Shown here: piece after piece, positions 44,764 through 56,818 of the stretch
Layout of the letters: each line of letters opens with the position of its first letter
Numbering within the stretch: the stretch's first letter is position 1
From: Lucinisca nassula
Taxonomy: Eukaryota; Mollusca; Bivalvia; Lucinida; Lucinidae
Reading direction: 5' to 3'
Length of the DNA stretch: 64,000 bases
NCBI GenBank assembly: GCA_963580285.1
Contig: OY757019.1
Span: 62,764,587-62,828,586 of the forward strand
The notes under the pieces: generated by a model
What the model was told of the DNA's origin: nothing
Seen by the model: only the letters and a program-made list of their open reading frames with translations
Databases searched by the model: none
Position numbers and translations under genes: made by a program

Positions 44764-45656
44764 TAATATAAACAAATGAGCACAAATGTGGACTCAGTAT
44801 CTAAAACATTAGGACTTTTATGAAGTAAAGGGTGTAGGACATGGACCCAATGGAGCCCTGGTTGGTATCACTAAATGCGTCTTATCATAAGGAACAAGAA
44901 TATACATGTATGGTCTTTTAAAGTGGAGGGTAGGAGCAGATTGCCCCAGCACAAAGAGACAACCAGGTTAGTGTGATTTAACGAGTCTTATCATTAGGAA
45001 CAAGAATATTATACTCAAGGGGTGTGGATCTGAATGATTTCTGAGATATATGGCTTTTAAATGGGGCATGGCCCGGGCAACCCGGAGGACTCCAAAGCTA
45101 GTGTTATTTGAATGTGTTTTATCATAAGGAAGATGAATATTTATGGTAAAGGGGTTGGGCTCTGAACAGGTTCTGAGATATATGGCCTTTTCTGAAGTGG
45201 TGGGGTTGGGCAAGGCCCTGGCTTGACCCGGGAGACCTCCAGGTTGGTGCCAATGAATGTTTTATCACAAGGAATAACAATATATATGGTTAAGGGGCGG
45301 GGATCTGTAAGGTTTCAGAGATGTTGGGTCTTTTATGAAATGAAGGGGTGCGGCATGGCCCCTTAACATCCCTGGGGTCCCCCAGGTTAGTATCACTGAA
45401 TGTGTCTTATCTTAAGAAACAAGAATAAATAAGGTTTGGGGGGATCCTAATGGTTTCTGACATACATAGCCTTTTGTGAAGTGAAGGGGTGGGGTAAGGC
45501 CACGGCACACACTGGAAGACCCCCAAATTGGTGTCAATGAATGCGTCTCTTCATAAGGAACAAAAATAAACATGGTTTAGGGGTAAGGATCTGTAAGGTT
45601 TCCAAGATATTGGACCTTTCAAGAAATGGAGGGGTGGGGCATGTTCCTGGTGCATC

Positions 45657-46742
45657 CCAGATGGGTTTGTTTCTTGCGAAATTTATGATAAACGTGATAA
45701 TTTTGATTTTGAGATTGTAAACTTTCCTTTTTTGGATGGTGATGTTCCTCGTGCGCCATCCTTTGGTGTTTATATATCGCAATTAATTCGATTTGCCAGT
45801 GTATAGTCATGTAACCGACTTCAACACTCGTAATAAATTGTTTACGGCTAAACTTCTTAATCAGGGTTATCGGTACCATAAACTACGCAAAGTCTTTTCA
45901 AAATTTTATAGACGTCATTCTTGATTTAATTTCGAAATTCAATATTGGATTTAAACCTCTTCTTGGACTTAAACCTCTTCACCCGAATTTTATGGTGACT
46001 TACTAAATAAATTCAGAAAAATTTATAACCGCAATGACTTCTGCACCCAATTTCGTACCGTTCTTCGATGTAAAAAGATTGGGTACAACATAAATGTTAT
46101 ATGACAGACTGCATGCATGGTAGTTAACCCAATCACGGTTGACAACTTTGCTTCCCTCTTTAATTGCACGCCGGTGGGACAGGCCTCGGATTCTTTGACG
46201 GTTCCAACGTAAAGGCTTATGTTGGTTGGTACCTGATACTCTGTCTCTGGTCGGGCCTATCGGAGTCTAACTGTTGGTTTTCTTTTCTTCCAGCATTTCA
46301 GTTGTTTCTTGTTTTCGAGTCCTCACCGTTGTTTCATCTCTGTGGTTGTTTGATTTTTGTGTTCACGGAGATGCTGCACTGATGAGTTAGGAGGCCTTCA
46401 TGCGGACTGAACATATTATTTGTCTTAATCGCGACGGAAGTAAGGGCGAGGATTGTGACCATGTAAAATCCATTTAAGCCCCACCGGTGGAATTCGTTTC
46501 GCTGATCGTTGCAAGGCGGTTCTTCTGTCGTGGTTTATTAGTGTTCGGTTTGTCTTTGGGTGTCTGTGTTACTTATATTATTTTATTTCGGTTAGCCTAT
46601 TGACCATTTTGTGGGAAAGTAACTGTCCTTTTTGGCTTTCCGCTGTTGTTGTTTCCGTTGGAGTCTGTTTCTTTCCCTTTGGTGTCTCTGATGGGAGCTG
46701 TGGGTTAATTGTATCGATTCTTGATCATTACCTCCACTTCTA
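45657..46742 (+). mobile_element. Naiad element, 5'-truncated copy
   Basis: Begins in the RT thumb (GATGGGTTTGTTTCTTGCGA, equivalent to 35513) and runs through the 3' UTR to ACCTCCACTTCTATT. Inserted in a ~137-bp repeat. More diverged than 31538-36645, with several indels. 5' truncation is the usual result of incomplete reverse transcription. Confidence 0.85.
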
Positions 46743-46900
46743 TTTTTCGATCCCCCAGCCTAAGGAAGCTACAGATGAAATTTGGGCCCAATCGACCCAG
46801 GGATTCAGAGGAGATGTCGTTTGAAAGTGTTGATGGACAACGATGCAGACAACGGACAACTGCCTATCCTATAAGCTCCCCCGGCTCTGGTGAGCTAAAA

Positions 46901-47276
46901 ATCGGCATTTTCAGCAATCAAAGGAACGAAACTCTATGCTAAATGGGCCGACTTGGCCGGTTTTCGAACTCATCTAAGGTTTTACCCCCAGTCACCATAC
47001 ATATAAGTTTCAGAAAGATCCAATCAAAACTAAAGGGGCTGCGGTGATGACAAGGTAAAAATTTTCAGCAATCAAAGGGACGTAACTCTATGATAAATTG
47101 GCCGACTTGGCCGGTTTTCGAAATCATCCGAGTTTTTATCCCCAGCCACCTTACATATAATTTTCACAAAGATCTGATCAAAACTGAAGGCTCTACAGTG
47201 ATGACAAGCATTTTCCCATTGTAAGGCTATTGGACCTTGTGGTTGCCATAGCAACAACAGTTTTCGTGCGGTTTTC
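46901..47276. repeat. ~160-bp tandem repeat family, resumed
   Basis: Starts in mid-unit at ATCGGCATTTTCAGC and continues to GTGCGGTTTTCAA, where the next Helitron-like element is inserted. Confidence 0.8.
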
Positions 47277-49418
47277 AAACAAGAGGCCCATGGGCCACTA
47301 TGCTCACCAGAGTTCAGGTGGGCACTGCCCACAGGCAGCCATGTATGGTTTCGATGTATCGATTATAAAATCTCCCAAACGAACCCCCATTCCATGTGGA
47401 CTCTGTATCTGAAATGTTAGGCCTTTTATGAAGTGGAGGGGTGGGTCATGGACCCAACAGAGCCTAGGTTGGTATCACTGAATGCATCTTATCATAAGGA
47501 ACAAGAATATATATGGTTCAGGGCTGTGGATGTGTACAGTTCCTGAGATATAAGGCCTTTTAAGCTGTGGAGTGGTTGGAGCATGGCCCTGACAGACACC
47601 AGGAAATCCAAGATTGTTGTCCTTGAATGTGTCTTATCATTAGGACCAAGAAAATACATTGTTTATGAGTGGAGATCTGAACTGTTTCTGAGATATGAGG
47701 CCTTCTTATTAAGTGAAGAGGAGAGGAATGGCCCCTGTGGACCGCCAAGTTGGTGTGACTGAATGTGTCTAATCACAAAGAACAAGAATAGATATGATTA
47801 TGAGGTGGGGATCTTAATGGTGTGTGGGATATGTGGCCTTTTATGAAGTGGAGGGGTGGGCCATGACATCAACACATTGCCCTAGCACAAATACACCCAA
47901 GGTTGATGTGACTGAATTGAGTCTTATCAAAAGGAACACAAATAAACATGCCTTAGGGGTGGGGATCTAAACAGTTTCTGAGATATATGACATTTTATGA
48001 AGTGAAGGGTTGGAGCATGGCCCCAGCGCACCCTGGGAGACCCCTAGGTTGGTATCACTAAATGTGTCTTTTCAAAAGGAACAAGAGTATACATGTATAT
48101 GGTTTAGGGATGTGTGTGTGAATTCGGGTTTAACGTCGCTTTCAACAATTTTTCAGTCATATCACGACGGTGTCTGGTTGCGACAGGGGGCTCAATGCTC
48201 ACTTTTATAGTGCTGCCTCACTGGAGTATCATGTCCCAGACACATTACATGATACCACACCCAGTCACATTATCCTGACACTGGGTCGACCAGTCCTAGC
48301 TCTACGCCGTAAATCTGAGTGCCAAGCGAGGAGCAGCTAGTACCATTTTTAACGACTGGTATGTCGCAGCCCGGGATCGAACCCGTGACCTCCCGTTCCC
48401 CGGAGCAGAATGGTTTAGGGATGGGGATCTAAATAGTTTCTGAGATGTTGGGACTTTTACAAAGTGGAGCGGGTGGGGCATGGCCCGGGCACATCCAAGG
48501 GGACACTAAAGTTTGTGTCACTGAATGCGTCTTATCATAAGGAACAAGAATATATATGGTTTTGGGTTCGGGATCTGAATTGTTTCTGAGATATATCGCA
48601 TTTTATGAAGTGGAGCTGTGGGGTATGGCTGAATGCCTCTTATCATAAGGAAAAAGAATATATATGGTTTAGGGGTGGGAATCTCAACTGATTCTGCAAT
48701 AATGTGTCTTTTACAAAGTGGAGGGGGTGGGGGCATGGCCCGGGCACATCTCAGGCAACCCCCAGGTTGGTGTCACTGAATGTGTCTTATAAGAAACAAG
48801 AATATATATGGTTTTGGGGTGGGATCTAAACGGTGTCTGAGATATTGGGCCTTTTACAAAGTGGAGGGGGGGGGGGGGGTGGGGCATGGGCCCGGCACAT
48901 CCAACGGGACCCCCACATTGATGTCACTGAATGCTTCTTATCAAAAGAAAAAATATATTTATGATTAGGGGTGGGGATCTTAATGTTTTCTGAGATATAT
49001 GGCCTTTTATGCACTGGAGGGGGTGGGACATGGCCCCGGCACACCCTGGGGACCCCCAGGTTGGCATAAAAGCATGTGGCTAAAAGCAGTTCACTCAAGG
49101 AATATTTCTATAAAAGTTTTCGTCAAAATATCTGCAAAGGTTTGGCAGTAAATGCCATTTTTCTATTTTCACTATAGTAAGTCTATGGAAATACTAAGTT
49201 GCCATAGGAACCAAACTAATGAGCCGATTTTCATTAAAAACACAAACTTTCAATCCCCAGCCCAAGGATGCTACGGATGAAATTTGGGCTGAATCGGCCC
49301 ATTGGCTTCAGAGGAGATGTCGTTTGAAAGTGTTGACGCCAGACGACGCAAACGATGACGACGGACAACTGCCTATCCTATAAGCTCCCCAGAAGCCTTC
49401 GGCTCTGGCGAGCTAAAA
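47277..49418 (+). mobile_element. Helitron/pearl-like element with both ends
   Basis: Starts AACAAGAGGCCCATGGGCCA (palindrome 47285-47296), then ~137-bp array to ~49070, an AAATATCTGCAAAGG spacer block, a GACGCAAACGATGACGACGG stretch, and the 3' end GCCTTCGGCTCTGGCGAGCT followed by AAAAAA. 2.1 kb. A SINE is inserted at 48113-48409. No coding. Confidence 0.72.
48113..48409 (-). mobile_element. tRNA-type SINE, head-truncated, with target-site duplication
   Basis: Same element as 62781-63112 but lacking the A-box end. ATGGTTTAGGGATG is duplicated at 48099-48112 and 48410-48423. The B-box-like GGTTCGATCCC is present on the minus strand near 48380. The tail is (TG)n next to AATTCGGGTTTAACGTCG. 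Confidence 0.85.
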
Positions 49419-49558
49419 AAGCTCATCTCATCAATGCCCCACCAGAGGCATGTTACAGATGAGAAATGATTGAGATCAGGCTGCAGAGATATAGCTGGTC
49501 AAAAGTGTGAACGGACGACGGACGGACGAATATGACGGCCCAGGTGAGCTAAAAATAC
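49419..49558. repeat. 3' module of a ~160-bp-array Helitron-like element
   Basis: CATCAATGCCCCACCAGAGG, GATGAGAAATGATTGAGATC, a GACG-rich stretch and GGTGAGCTAAAAA. The same module occurs at 62150-62310, 62318-62486 and 63420-63598; it is the right end belonging to the array interrupted at 47277. Confidence 0.7.
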
Positions 49559-49614
49559 TTCATGAATTATTGCATGCTTTGTGACACATAGCATAACTTT
49601 GGAACCATATATGC

Positions 49615-50472
49615 ATTTACGGGGTAGGGCTAGGACTGGTCGACCCAGTGTCAGGATAATGTGACTGGGTGTGGTATCATGTAATGTGTCTGGGACATGA
49701 TACTTCAGTGAGGCAGCACTATAAAAGTGAGCATTGAGCTCCCTGTCGCAACCAGACACCGTCGTGATATGACTGAACTAGAAATACGTCCACAGGACCC
49801 GGATGCCCACGCCTGAAAATATGTCTATGTTCGTATTCATCCATAGAAAGTTATTGACCGTGTTTAAGTTTTGGACCTTTTTTATGCCATTTGACCTCTA
49901 AGTATGACCTTGACCTTGGAGGTACAGATCTGGGTTTGCACGTGACACATTGTCTCATGATGGTTAACATTTCTTCAAAATAATTTCAAAATCCATCCAG
50001 AAATAAGTAAGTTATTGGCTGGGTTTAAGTTCCGGACCCTTTTTTTGACCTATGACCTCTAAGTATGACCTTGACCTTGGAGGTACGGACCTGGGTTTTG
50101 CATGTGACACATCGTCTCATGATGGTTAACATTACTACAATGTAATTTCAAAATTCATCCAGAAATAAGAAAGTTATTGACTGCGATTAAGTTTCGGACC
50201 CTTTTTTTTACCTTTGACCTCTAAGTATGACCTTGACCTTGGAGGTACGGACCTGGGTTTTGCACGTGACACGTCGTCTCATGATGGTTAACATTTCTGC
50301 AGAGTAATTTTAAAATCCTTCAAGAAATAAAGAAGTTATTGACCGCGTTTAAGTTTCGGACGCACAGACGAACAGACGCTCGGACGGACGGACAGGGGCA
50401 ACGCTATATGCCCTTTTCACCATTCTTCGAATGGCGGGGGCATAAAAATTGTTGAAACGACGTTAAACCCGA

Positions 50473-50513
<41 letters not shown>
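49615..50513 (+). mobile_element. tRNA-type SINE split by a later insertion, with target-site duplication
   Basis: 5'-truncated SINE starts at ATTTACGGGGTAGG and ends in (AC)n; GAACCATATATGC is duplicated at 49602-49614 and 50514-50526. The SINE is cut at 49777 within its TGAAAAATTG and continues at ~50445 (AAATTGTTGAAACGACG). Removing the insert leaves a SINE like 62781-63112. Confidence 0.85.
49778..50444 (+). mobile_element. 667-bp Helitron-like insertion with three ~180-bp repeats
   Basis: Begins CTAGAAATACGTCC; three units with TGACCTCTAAGTATGACCTT and CATGATGGTTAACATT; a GACG-rich stretch; a hairpin CATTCTTCGAATG; ends GGGGGCATAA next to an A-run. It lies inside the SINE without an evident duplication, as expected for rolling-circle-type insertion. 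Confidence 0.72.
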
Positions 50514-50516
<3 letters not shown>

Positions 50517-50634
50517 CCATATATGCTAGGGTTTGAAATTTCGTATATGGATTCCTCATGAAAAAGACAGCTTGCATGTATTTTTCTTTTTCTCGTCAGA
50601 ACTATGCCCCTTTGCTGTGTTAAGGCCTTTTTGA

Positions 50635-52464
50635 AAACAAGAGGCCCATGGCCACAATGCTCACCAGAGCTCAGGCTGCACTGCCCAATGGCAGCCATGT
50701 ATTTTAACATGATATCATTTTAATCTACCAATTATAAAGTCTCCCAAATGAACCCCCATATCCAAATGAATACCCATGTGGACTCAGTATCTGAAACATT
50801 AGGCCTTTTATGAAGTAGAGGCGGTGGAGCATGGGCCCATTGGAGCCTGGTTGGTATCACTAAATGCATCTTATCATAAGGAACAAGAATGTATATGGTT
50901 CAGCAGTGGGGATCTGTATGCTGGAAATATAAGGCTTCTTAAGCGGTGGGGGGCATGTCCTATTGATCCTAGGAAAGCCCAAAATTGTTGTCCCTAAATG
51001 TGTCCCTAAAATAAAGCAGTGGGGCATGGCCCGGGGACCCCTGAGGACTCCCAAGCTGGTGTCATTTGAATACGTTTTATCATAAGGAACATGAATACAT
51101 GTATATATGGTTTAGGGATTGAGCTCTGAATGGTTTCTGAGTCTCAGAGATATATGGCCTTTTGTGAAGTGGAGGGGTGGGGCAAGGCCCTGGCTTGACC
51201 AAGGAGACCCCCAGGTTGGTGTCAATGAATGAGTCTTCTAATAGGGAACAACAATATATATGATTCTAGGGGTGGGGATCTGCAAGGTTTCCAAGATATT
51301 GGGCCTTTTATGAAATGAAGGGGTTGGGCATGGCCCAGGCACATCCCAGGGGACCCCCTAGTTGATGTCACTGTATGCGTCTAATCATAAGGAACAAGAA
51401 TATATATGGTTTAGGGGTTTGGATCTTTGAGATATATGACCTTTGTGAAGTGAAGGGGTGGGGGCAAGGCCCTAGCACACCCAGGGAGACCCCCAGGTTG
51501 GTGTCAATGAAAGCTGCTCAGTCTCTTCATAAGGAACAAGAATATATATGGTTCTGGGGTGGGGATCTGTAAGGTTTCAGAGATATTGGGCCGTTTATGA
51601 AATGGAGGTGGTGAGGCATGACCCTGGCGCATCCCAGGGGACCCCCAAATTGGTGTCACTGAATGCGTCTTATCAAAAGGAACAAGAATATATATGGTTT
51701 AGGGGTGGGGATCTGAATGGTTTCTGCGATATATCATATGGCCTTTTGTGAAGTGGAGGCGTGAGGCAAGGCCCCGACGCAACCCCGGGAAACCCCCAAG
51801 TTGGTATCCATGAATGCGTCTCTTCATAAGGAACAAGAATATATATGGTTTAGGGGTGGGGATCTGTAAGGTTTCCGATATATTTGGCCTTTTATGAAAT
51901 GGAGGGGGAGGGGGCATGACCCCGGTGCATCCCCGGGGACCCCCAGGTTGGTGCCACTGAATGTGTCTTATCATAATGAACAAGAATATATATGGTTTAG
52001 GGGTGGGGATCTGAATGGTTTCTGAGTTATATGGCCTTTTATGAAGTTGAGGGGGTGGGACATGGCCCCAGCACAACCTGGGGGCCCCCATGTTGGCATA
52101 AAAGCATATGGCTGAGAGAAGTTTACTCAAGGAACATTCCTATAAATGTTCGGTCAAAATATCTGCAATGACTTGGCAGTAAATGCCATTTTTCAATTTT
52201 CCCCATTATTAGTCTATGGAAACTCTAAGTTGCCATAGCAACCAAACTAAAGAGTAGATTTTCATAAAAAAAAAAACACAAACTTTCAATCCCCCAACCC
52301 AGGGATACTACAGATGAAACATAGGCACAATGGGCGCAGTGGTTTCAGAGGAGATGTCATTTGAAAGTGTGGACGCAAACGACAGACGACATACAACAGA
52401 CGACGACGGACAACTGCCTATCCTATAAGCTCCCCCGGAGCCTTCGGCTCTGGTGAGCTAAAAA
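50635..52464 (+). mobile_element. Helitron/pearl-like element with both ends
   Basis: Starts AAACAAGAGGCCCATGGCCA (palindrome damaged by one base), ~137-bp array to ~52110, AAATATCTGCAATGACTTGG spacer, GACGACGGAC tract, hairpin GAGCCTTCGGCTC, GGTGAGCTAAAAA. 1.8 kb, no coding. Confidence 0.72.
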
Positions 52465-52675
52465 CTTGGATGAAATCTTGTCAGCAAAATATCTCAAAAA
52501 CTATAAAAGCTAGAGCCTTGAAAGTTGATGAATGGATTGGTATAGTGATAAGAAGATAACCTGATTAACTTCTGAATTAATTCTGAAAAAGTTGGATGAA
52601 ATCTTGTTCTTCAGTTATGGCCCTTCGAAAATTTTGGCATTGGTTGGGGGCATATTGTTTTACAAACACCATTAC

Positions 52676-53410
52676 TAGTTTGATTTGAAGTTTAGCGTTC
52701 CCATCACGTTGTATAGATCAGTTTGGAGACATCGCTTCCAATTTTGTGGGACTTTAATCCGACATTGAGATGAAATGACATCTCAAGCCCTGTCGCCCAA
52801 TGAAACCAAAAGGTTTTATAAGCATGGACGGTCTGACTCGCATCCCTTTGCCTGGGCAGGCTTAGATCAAGTACTTGTGTATGGACGGTCTCAACTCTGC
52901 AAGGAAGCATCATGAAACCCGTCTAGTTCTTAAAGCCTTGGTGGGCGGGGGTAGATTAAATTGTTTGTTTGTTTGATTTGAGGTTTAATATCCCCCTTAA
53001 CACTGTACAGGTCATTTTGGAGACTTTGCTTCCAATTTTGTGGGACTTTTACCCGACATTGAGATGAAAAAGAAATGTTTTCTCTTTTTTCCCTTTTCTG
53101 ACTTTATTTCGTCTAAAACCAGGAACATTTCATAGTTCCAACTTAAAACGCCCCCGCCCATTGGGGCTTAAAGAAATTGATGGGCTGCAAGAGCTGAAAC
53201 CGACCCGCACACGAGTACTGGTAAACGGCTTAGAGGATCTAAGCCTGCCCTGGCAAAGCCGTGCGAGTCGGACCATGCTTATAAACCCAATTGGTTTCAT
53301 TGGGCAACAGGGCTTGAGATATCAGTCCCACAAAATCGGGAGCAATGTCTCCAAAATGACCTTTACAGTGTTGACGGGTATGTTAAACCTCAAATCAAAC
53401 AAACAAACAA
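52676..53410. mobile_element. Cluster of three CAAA-tailed SINE-like copies
   Basis: 52676-52955 (minus, full), 52960-53068 (minus, tail half only) and 53150-53410 (plus, CCCCCGCCCATTGGGGCTT to AAATCAAACAAACAAACAAA). The two outer copies are in inverted orientation about 0.2 kb apart and could form a hairpin. Confidence 0.7.
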
Positions 53411-53870
53411 ATTGTTCCAACTTGACTGAAACTGACCCTAGAATGCTAATGTTTTAGACATTATTCACGGTATTTGCATTATTAAATCACGCTCTCATTT
53501 CCTAGCGAGATTTCAAGCTCGAGGGGGGGGGGGGGGGGTGGGGGGGGGGGGAGCTACGGTGATGACACGATCAGGTGATCATCTAATATGGTCTCCAACG
53601 TTACTTCCTAGTAAAACAAGTTAAAGTCCTTGTAATTATTTACGTTTTTCTTGAAGTTTTGCCGACCAAATAAGATAAATAGTGAATTCCTCTCAACCTT
53701 TATTACCTGTGATACTTTTGAAAGCCACGCCTTTCTATACCATTCAGGCTTTTCTGAAAACCTGTATAATGAGCAAACTGCTCCCTTTGAGCGTTCATGG
53801 CTACAACCTGGAGCACAACTGAAGTCATTCTGACCCATAATTTTCCCGTTATAGACCGATAGAAACTTAA
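53411..53870. other. Unassigned with a poly-G tract
   Basis: G-run interrupted once at 53523-53550; nothing else recognised. Confidence 0.4.
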
Positions 53871-56818
53871 AACAAGAGGATCAAGCTGGTCCTTTATCGC
53901 TCACCTGAGCTAACAGATTCAAAGTTTCAGGAATTGCCAACCTTTACTGAACGATTTATGGGTGGACATGGTGATGACTGGGTAAGCATTTTCTGCAAAT
54001 CAAGTAGAATGTAACTCTATGAAAAATAGGCTAACCTCACCGGTTTTCAAACTCATTTAAGCTTTTATTCCTGACTTGCTAAGTATATTCGATATAAACT
54101 GAAGGGGCTATGGTGATGACAATTTCAAAGATAACCAATTAACTGCTGCAATCAAAGGGATGTTACTCTGATATAAATAGGCAAAGCTCATGAGTTTTCA
54201 AACTCCTCTGAGCTATTCTGCCTGACTTTCATGAAGACCCAATCAAAACTGAAGGGGCAGCAGTGATGACAAGGTCGAAAATAGGCATTTTCAGCAATCA
54301 AAGGCATGTAACTCTATGATAAATGTGCCGACTTGGCCGGTATTCGGACTCATCCGAGGTTTAATCCCCAGCCACCTTACATATAAGTTTCAGAAAAATC
54401 CGATCAAAACTGAAGGGGCTAAGGTGATGACAAGGTCAAAATCAACATTTTCAGCCATCAAAGGGACATAACTCTATGATAAATTGGCTGACCTGGCCGG
54501 TTTTCGAACTCATCTGAGATGTTATCCCCAGCCACTTTACATATAAGTTTCAGAAAGATCCAATCAAAACTAAAGGGGCTATGGGCTATGATGATGACAA
54601 TGTCAAAAATCGACATTTTCAGCAATCAAAGGGACGTGAATCTATGATAAATGGGCAAACTTGGCCGGAATTCAAACTCATCCGAGGTTTTATCCACAGC
54701 CACCTAACATATAAGTTTCAGAAAGATCCGATCAAAACTGAAGGGCCTACGGTGATGACAATGTCAAAACTCGACATTTTCAGCCACAAAAGCGATAGAA
54801 CACTACGATAAATTGGCCTCATCCGAGGTTTTATACCTAGCCACCTTACATATATGTTTCAGAAAGGTCCGATCAAAACTGAAAGTGCTACGGTGATGAC
54901 AAGGTCAAAAATCAGCATTTTCAGCAATCAAAGAGACGTAACTCTATGATAAATGGGCCGACTTGGCTGGTTTTCGAACTCATCCGAAGTTTTATCCTTA
55001 GCCACCTTACATGTAAGTTTCAGAAAGATCCGATCAAAACAACGGGCTACGGTGATGACAAGGTCACAAATCGGCATTTTCAGCAATCAAAGGGACGTAA
55101 CTCTATGATAAATGGGCCGACTTGGCCGGTTTTCGAACATGTCCGAGATTTTATCCCCAGCCACCATACATATAAGTTTCAGAAAGACCGATCCGAACTG
55201 AAGGTGATGACAAGCATTTTCCCATTGTAGTCTATGGGACCTTGTGATTGCCATAGCAACCAAAGTTTTCGTGCGATTTCGAAACAAGAGGACCAAGCTG
55301 GTCCTGTATCGCTCACCTGAGCTAACAGATTCAAAGTTTCAGGAAGTGCCAACCATTACTGAAGGACTTATGGGAGGATATGGTGATGACAGGGTAGGCA
55401 ATTTCTGCAAATCAAGAAGACTGTAACTCTATGATAAATAGGCTGACCTCACCAGTTTTCAAACTCATTCAAGCTTTTATTCCTGACTTACTAAGAAGAT
55501 CCGATATAACTGATGGGGCTATGGTGATGACAAGTTAAAAAATAAGCAATTAACTGCTGCAATCAAAGGGATGTTACTCTGTGACAAATAGACAAACCTC
55601 ATGAGTTTTCAAACTCCTCCGAGCTTTTCTGCCTGACTTATTTGTTTGTAAGTTTCATGAAGATCCGATCAAAACTGAGGGGGCAGCAGTGCTAACAAGG
55701 TCGAAAATACGCATTTTTAAGCAATCAAAGGCACGTTACTCTATGATAAATGTGCCGACTTGGCGAGTATTCAAACTCATCCGAGGCTTTATTCTAAGCC
55801 ACCTTACATATAAGTTTCAGAAAGATCCAATCAAAACTGGAGGGGCTACTGTGATGACAAGGTCAAAATTTGGCATTTTTAGCAATCAAAGGGATGTTAC
55901 TCTAAGATAAATGGGCCGACTTGGCCAGTTTTTGAACTCATTTGAGGTTTCATCCCCAGCCACCTGACATATAAGTTTAAAAAAAAATCGATCAAAACTG
56001 AAGGGGCAACGATGATGACAAAGTCAAAAATCCACATTTTCAGCAATCAAAGGGGCATATCTCTAAGATAAATGGGCTGACTTGGCCTATTTTCGAACTC
56101 ATCCAATATTTTATCCCAAGCCGCCTTACATATAAGTTTCAGAAAGACCCAATCAAAACTGAAGGGGCTATGGTGATGACAAAGTCAAAAATCCGTATTT
56201 TCAGCAATCAAAGGGACTTTAATCTATGATAAATGGGCCAACTTGGCCGGTATTCCAACACATCCTAGGTTTTATCCCCAGTCACTTTACATATAAGTTT
56301 TAGAAAGATCCAATCAAAACTGAAGGGGCTACGGTGATGACAATGTCAAAAATAGACATTTTCAGCCATCAAAGGGACATAACTATATAGTTTTGTTTGA
56401 TTTGAGGTTTAACGTCCCCGTCAACACTGTATATGTCATTTTGGAGACGTTGCTTCCAATTTTGTGGGACTTTTACCCGACATTGAGATGAAATGACATC
56501 TCAAGCCCTGTCGCCCAATGAAACCAATAGGGTTTATTAGCATGGACGGTCCGCCTCGCACCGCGGTTCCTGGACAGGCTTAGATCTTCTAAGCGGTTTA
56601 CCAGTACTAGTGTGCGGGTCGGATTCAGCTCTGCGGGGAAGCATCATGCAGCCCATATATTTCTTCAAGCCCCTATGGGCGGGGGCCGATAACTATATAG
56701 TAAATGGGGCGACTTGGTCGGTTTTCGAACTCATGCGAGGTATTATCCCCAGCCACCTTACATATACGTTTCAGAAAGATCCGATCAAAACTGAAGGGGC
56801 TACAGTGATTACAAGTTC
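53871..56818 (+). repeat. ~160-bp tandem array with Helitron-like 5' ends
   Basis: 5' end AACAAGAGGATCAAGCTGGT at 53871 and again at 55283 (hairpin GGACCAAGCTGGTCC, 55290-55304), each followed by CGCTCACCTGAGCTAACAGA. About 14 units with ATGATAAATGGGCCGACTTG, CTTACATATAAGTTTCAG and GATGACAAGGTCAAAAATCG. A CAAA-tailed SINE is inserted at 56391-56688. Confidence 0.82.
56391..56688 (-). mobile_element. SINE-like repeat (CAAA-tailed family), complete, with target-site duplication
   Basis: 298 bp. ATAACTATATAG flanks both sides (56379-56390 and 56689-56700), a 12-bp duplication that fixes the ends: TTTTGTTTGATTTGAGGTTT on one side and CTATGGGCGGGGGCCG on the other. This is the best reference copy of the family in the window. 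Confidence 0.88.

Larger units (their letters stand above)
37073..46900 (+). mobile_element. Composite Helitron/pearl-like insertion with nested elements
   Basis: Left end AACAAGAGGCCCATGGGCCA after GATGACAAGGT; right end a hairpin-rich tail ending GGCTCTGGTGAGCTAAAA followed by ATCGGCATTTTCAGC, which is exactly where the ~160-bp unit was interrupted. Inside are ~137-bp arrays (37500-38850, 39440-41130, 42190-45656), a second and third 5' end (39351 and 42124), conserved AAATATCTGCAATGACTTGG spacer blocks (38880-39350, 41150-41310, 41945-42125, 44240-44390), a MITE, a SINE, two foldbacks and a Naiad fragment. No genes; all open frames are repeat read-through. Confidence 0.65.

Noticed and set aside
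28654..52464. Many 60-140-codon open frames with repeated 'KPYIFLFLMIRR'-like peptides
   Set aside because: They are translations of the ~137-bp array; they shift frame with every unit length and lie on either strand.
53523..53550. Poly-G and poly-C runs (also 13062, 36350, 40368, 41900, 48866) as regulatory G-quadruplexes
   Set aside because: Plain homopolymers in repeat DNA with no adjacent gene; possibly also assembly-sensitive.
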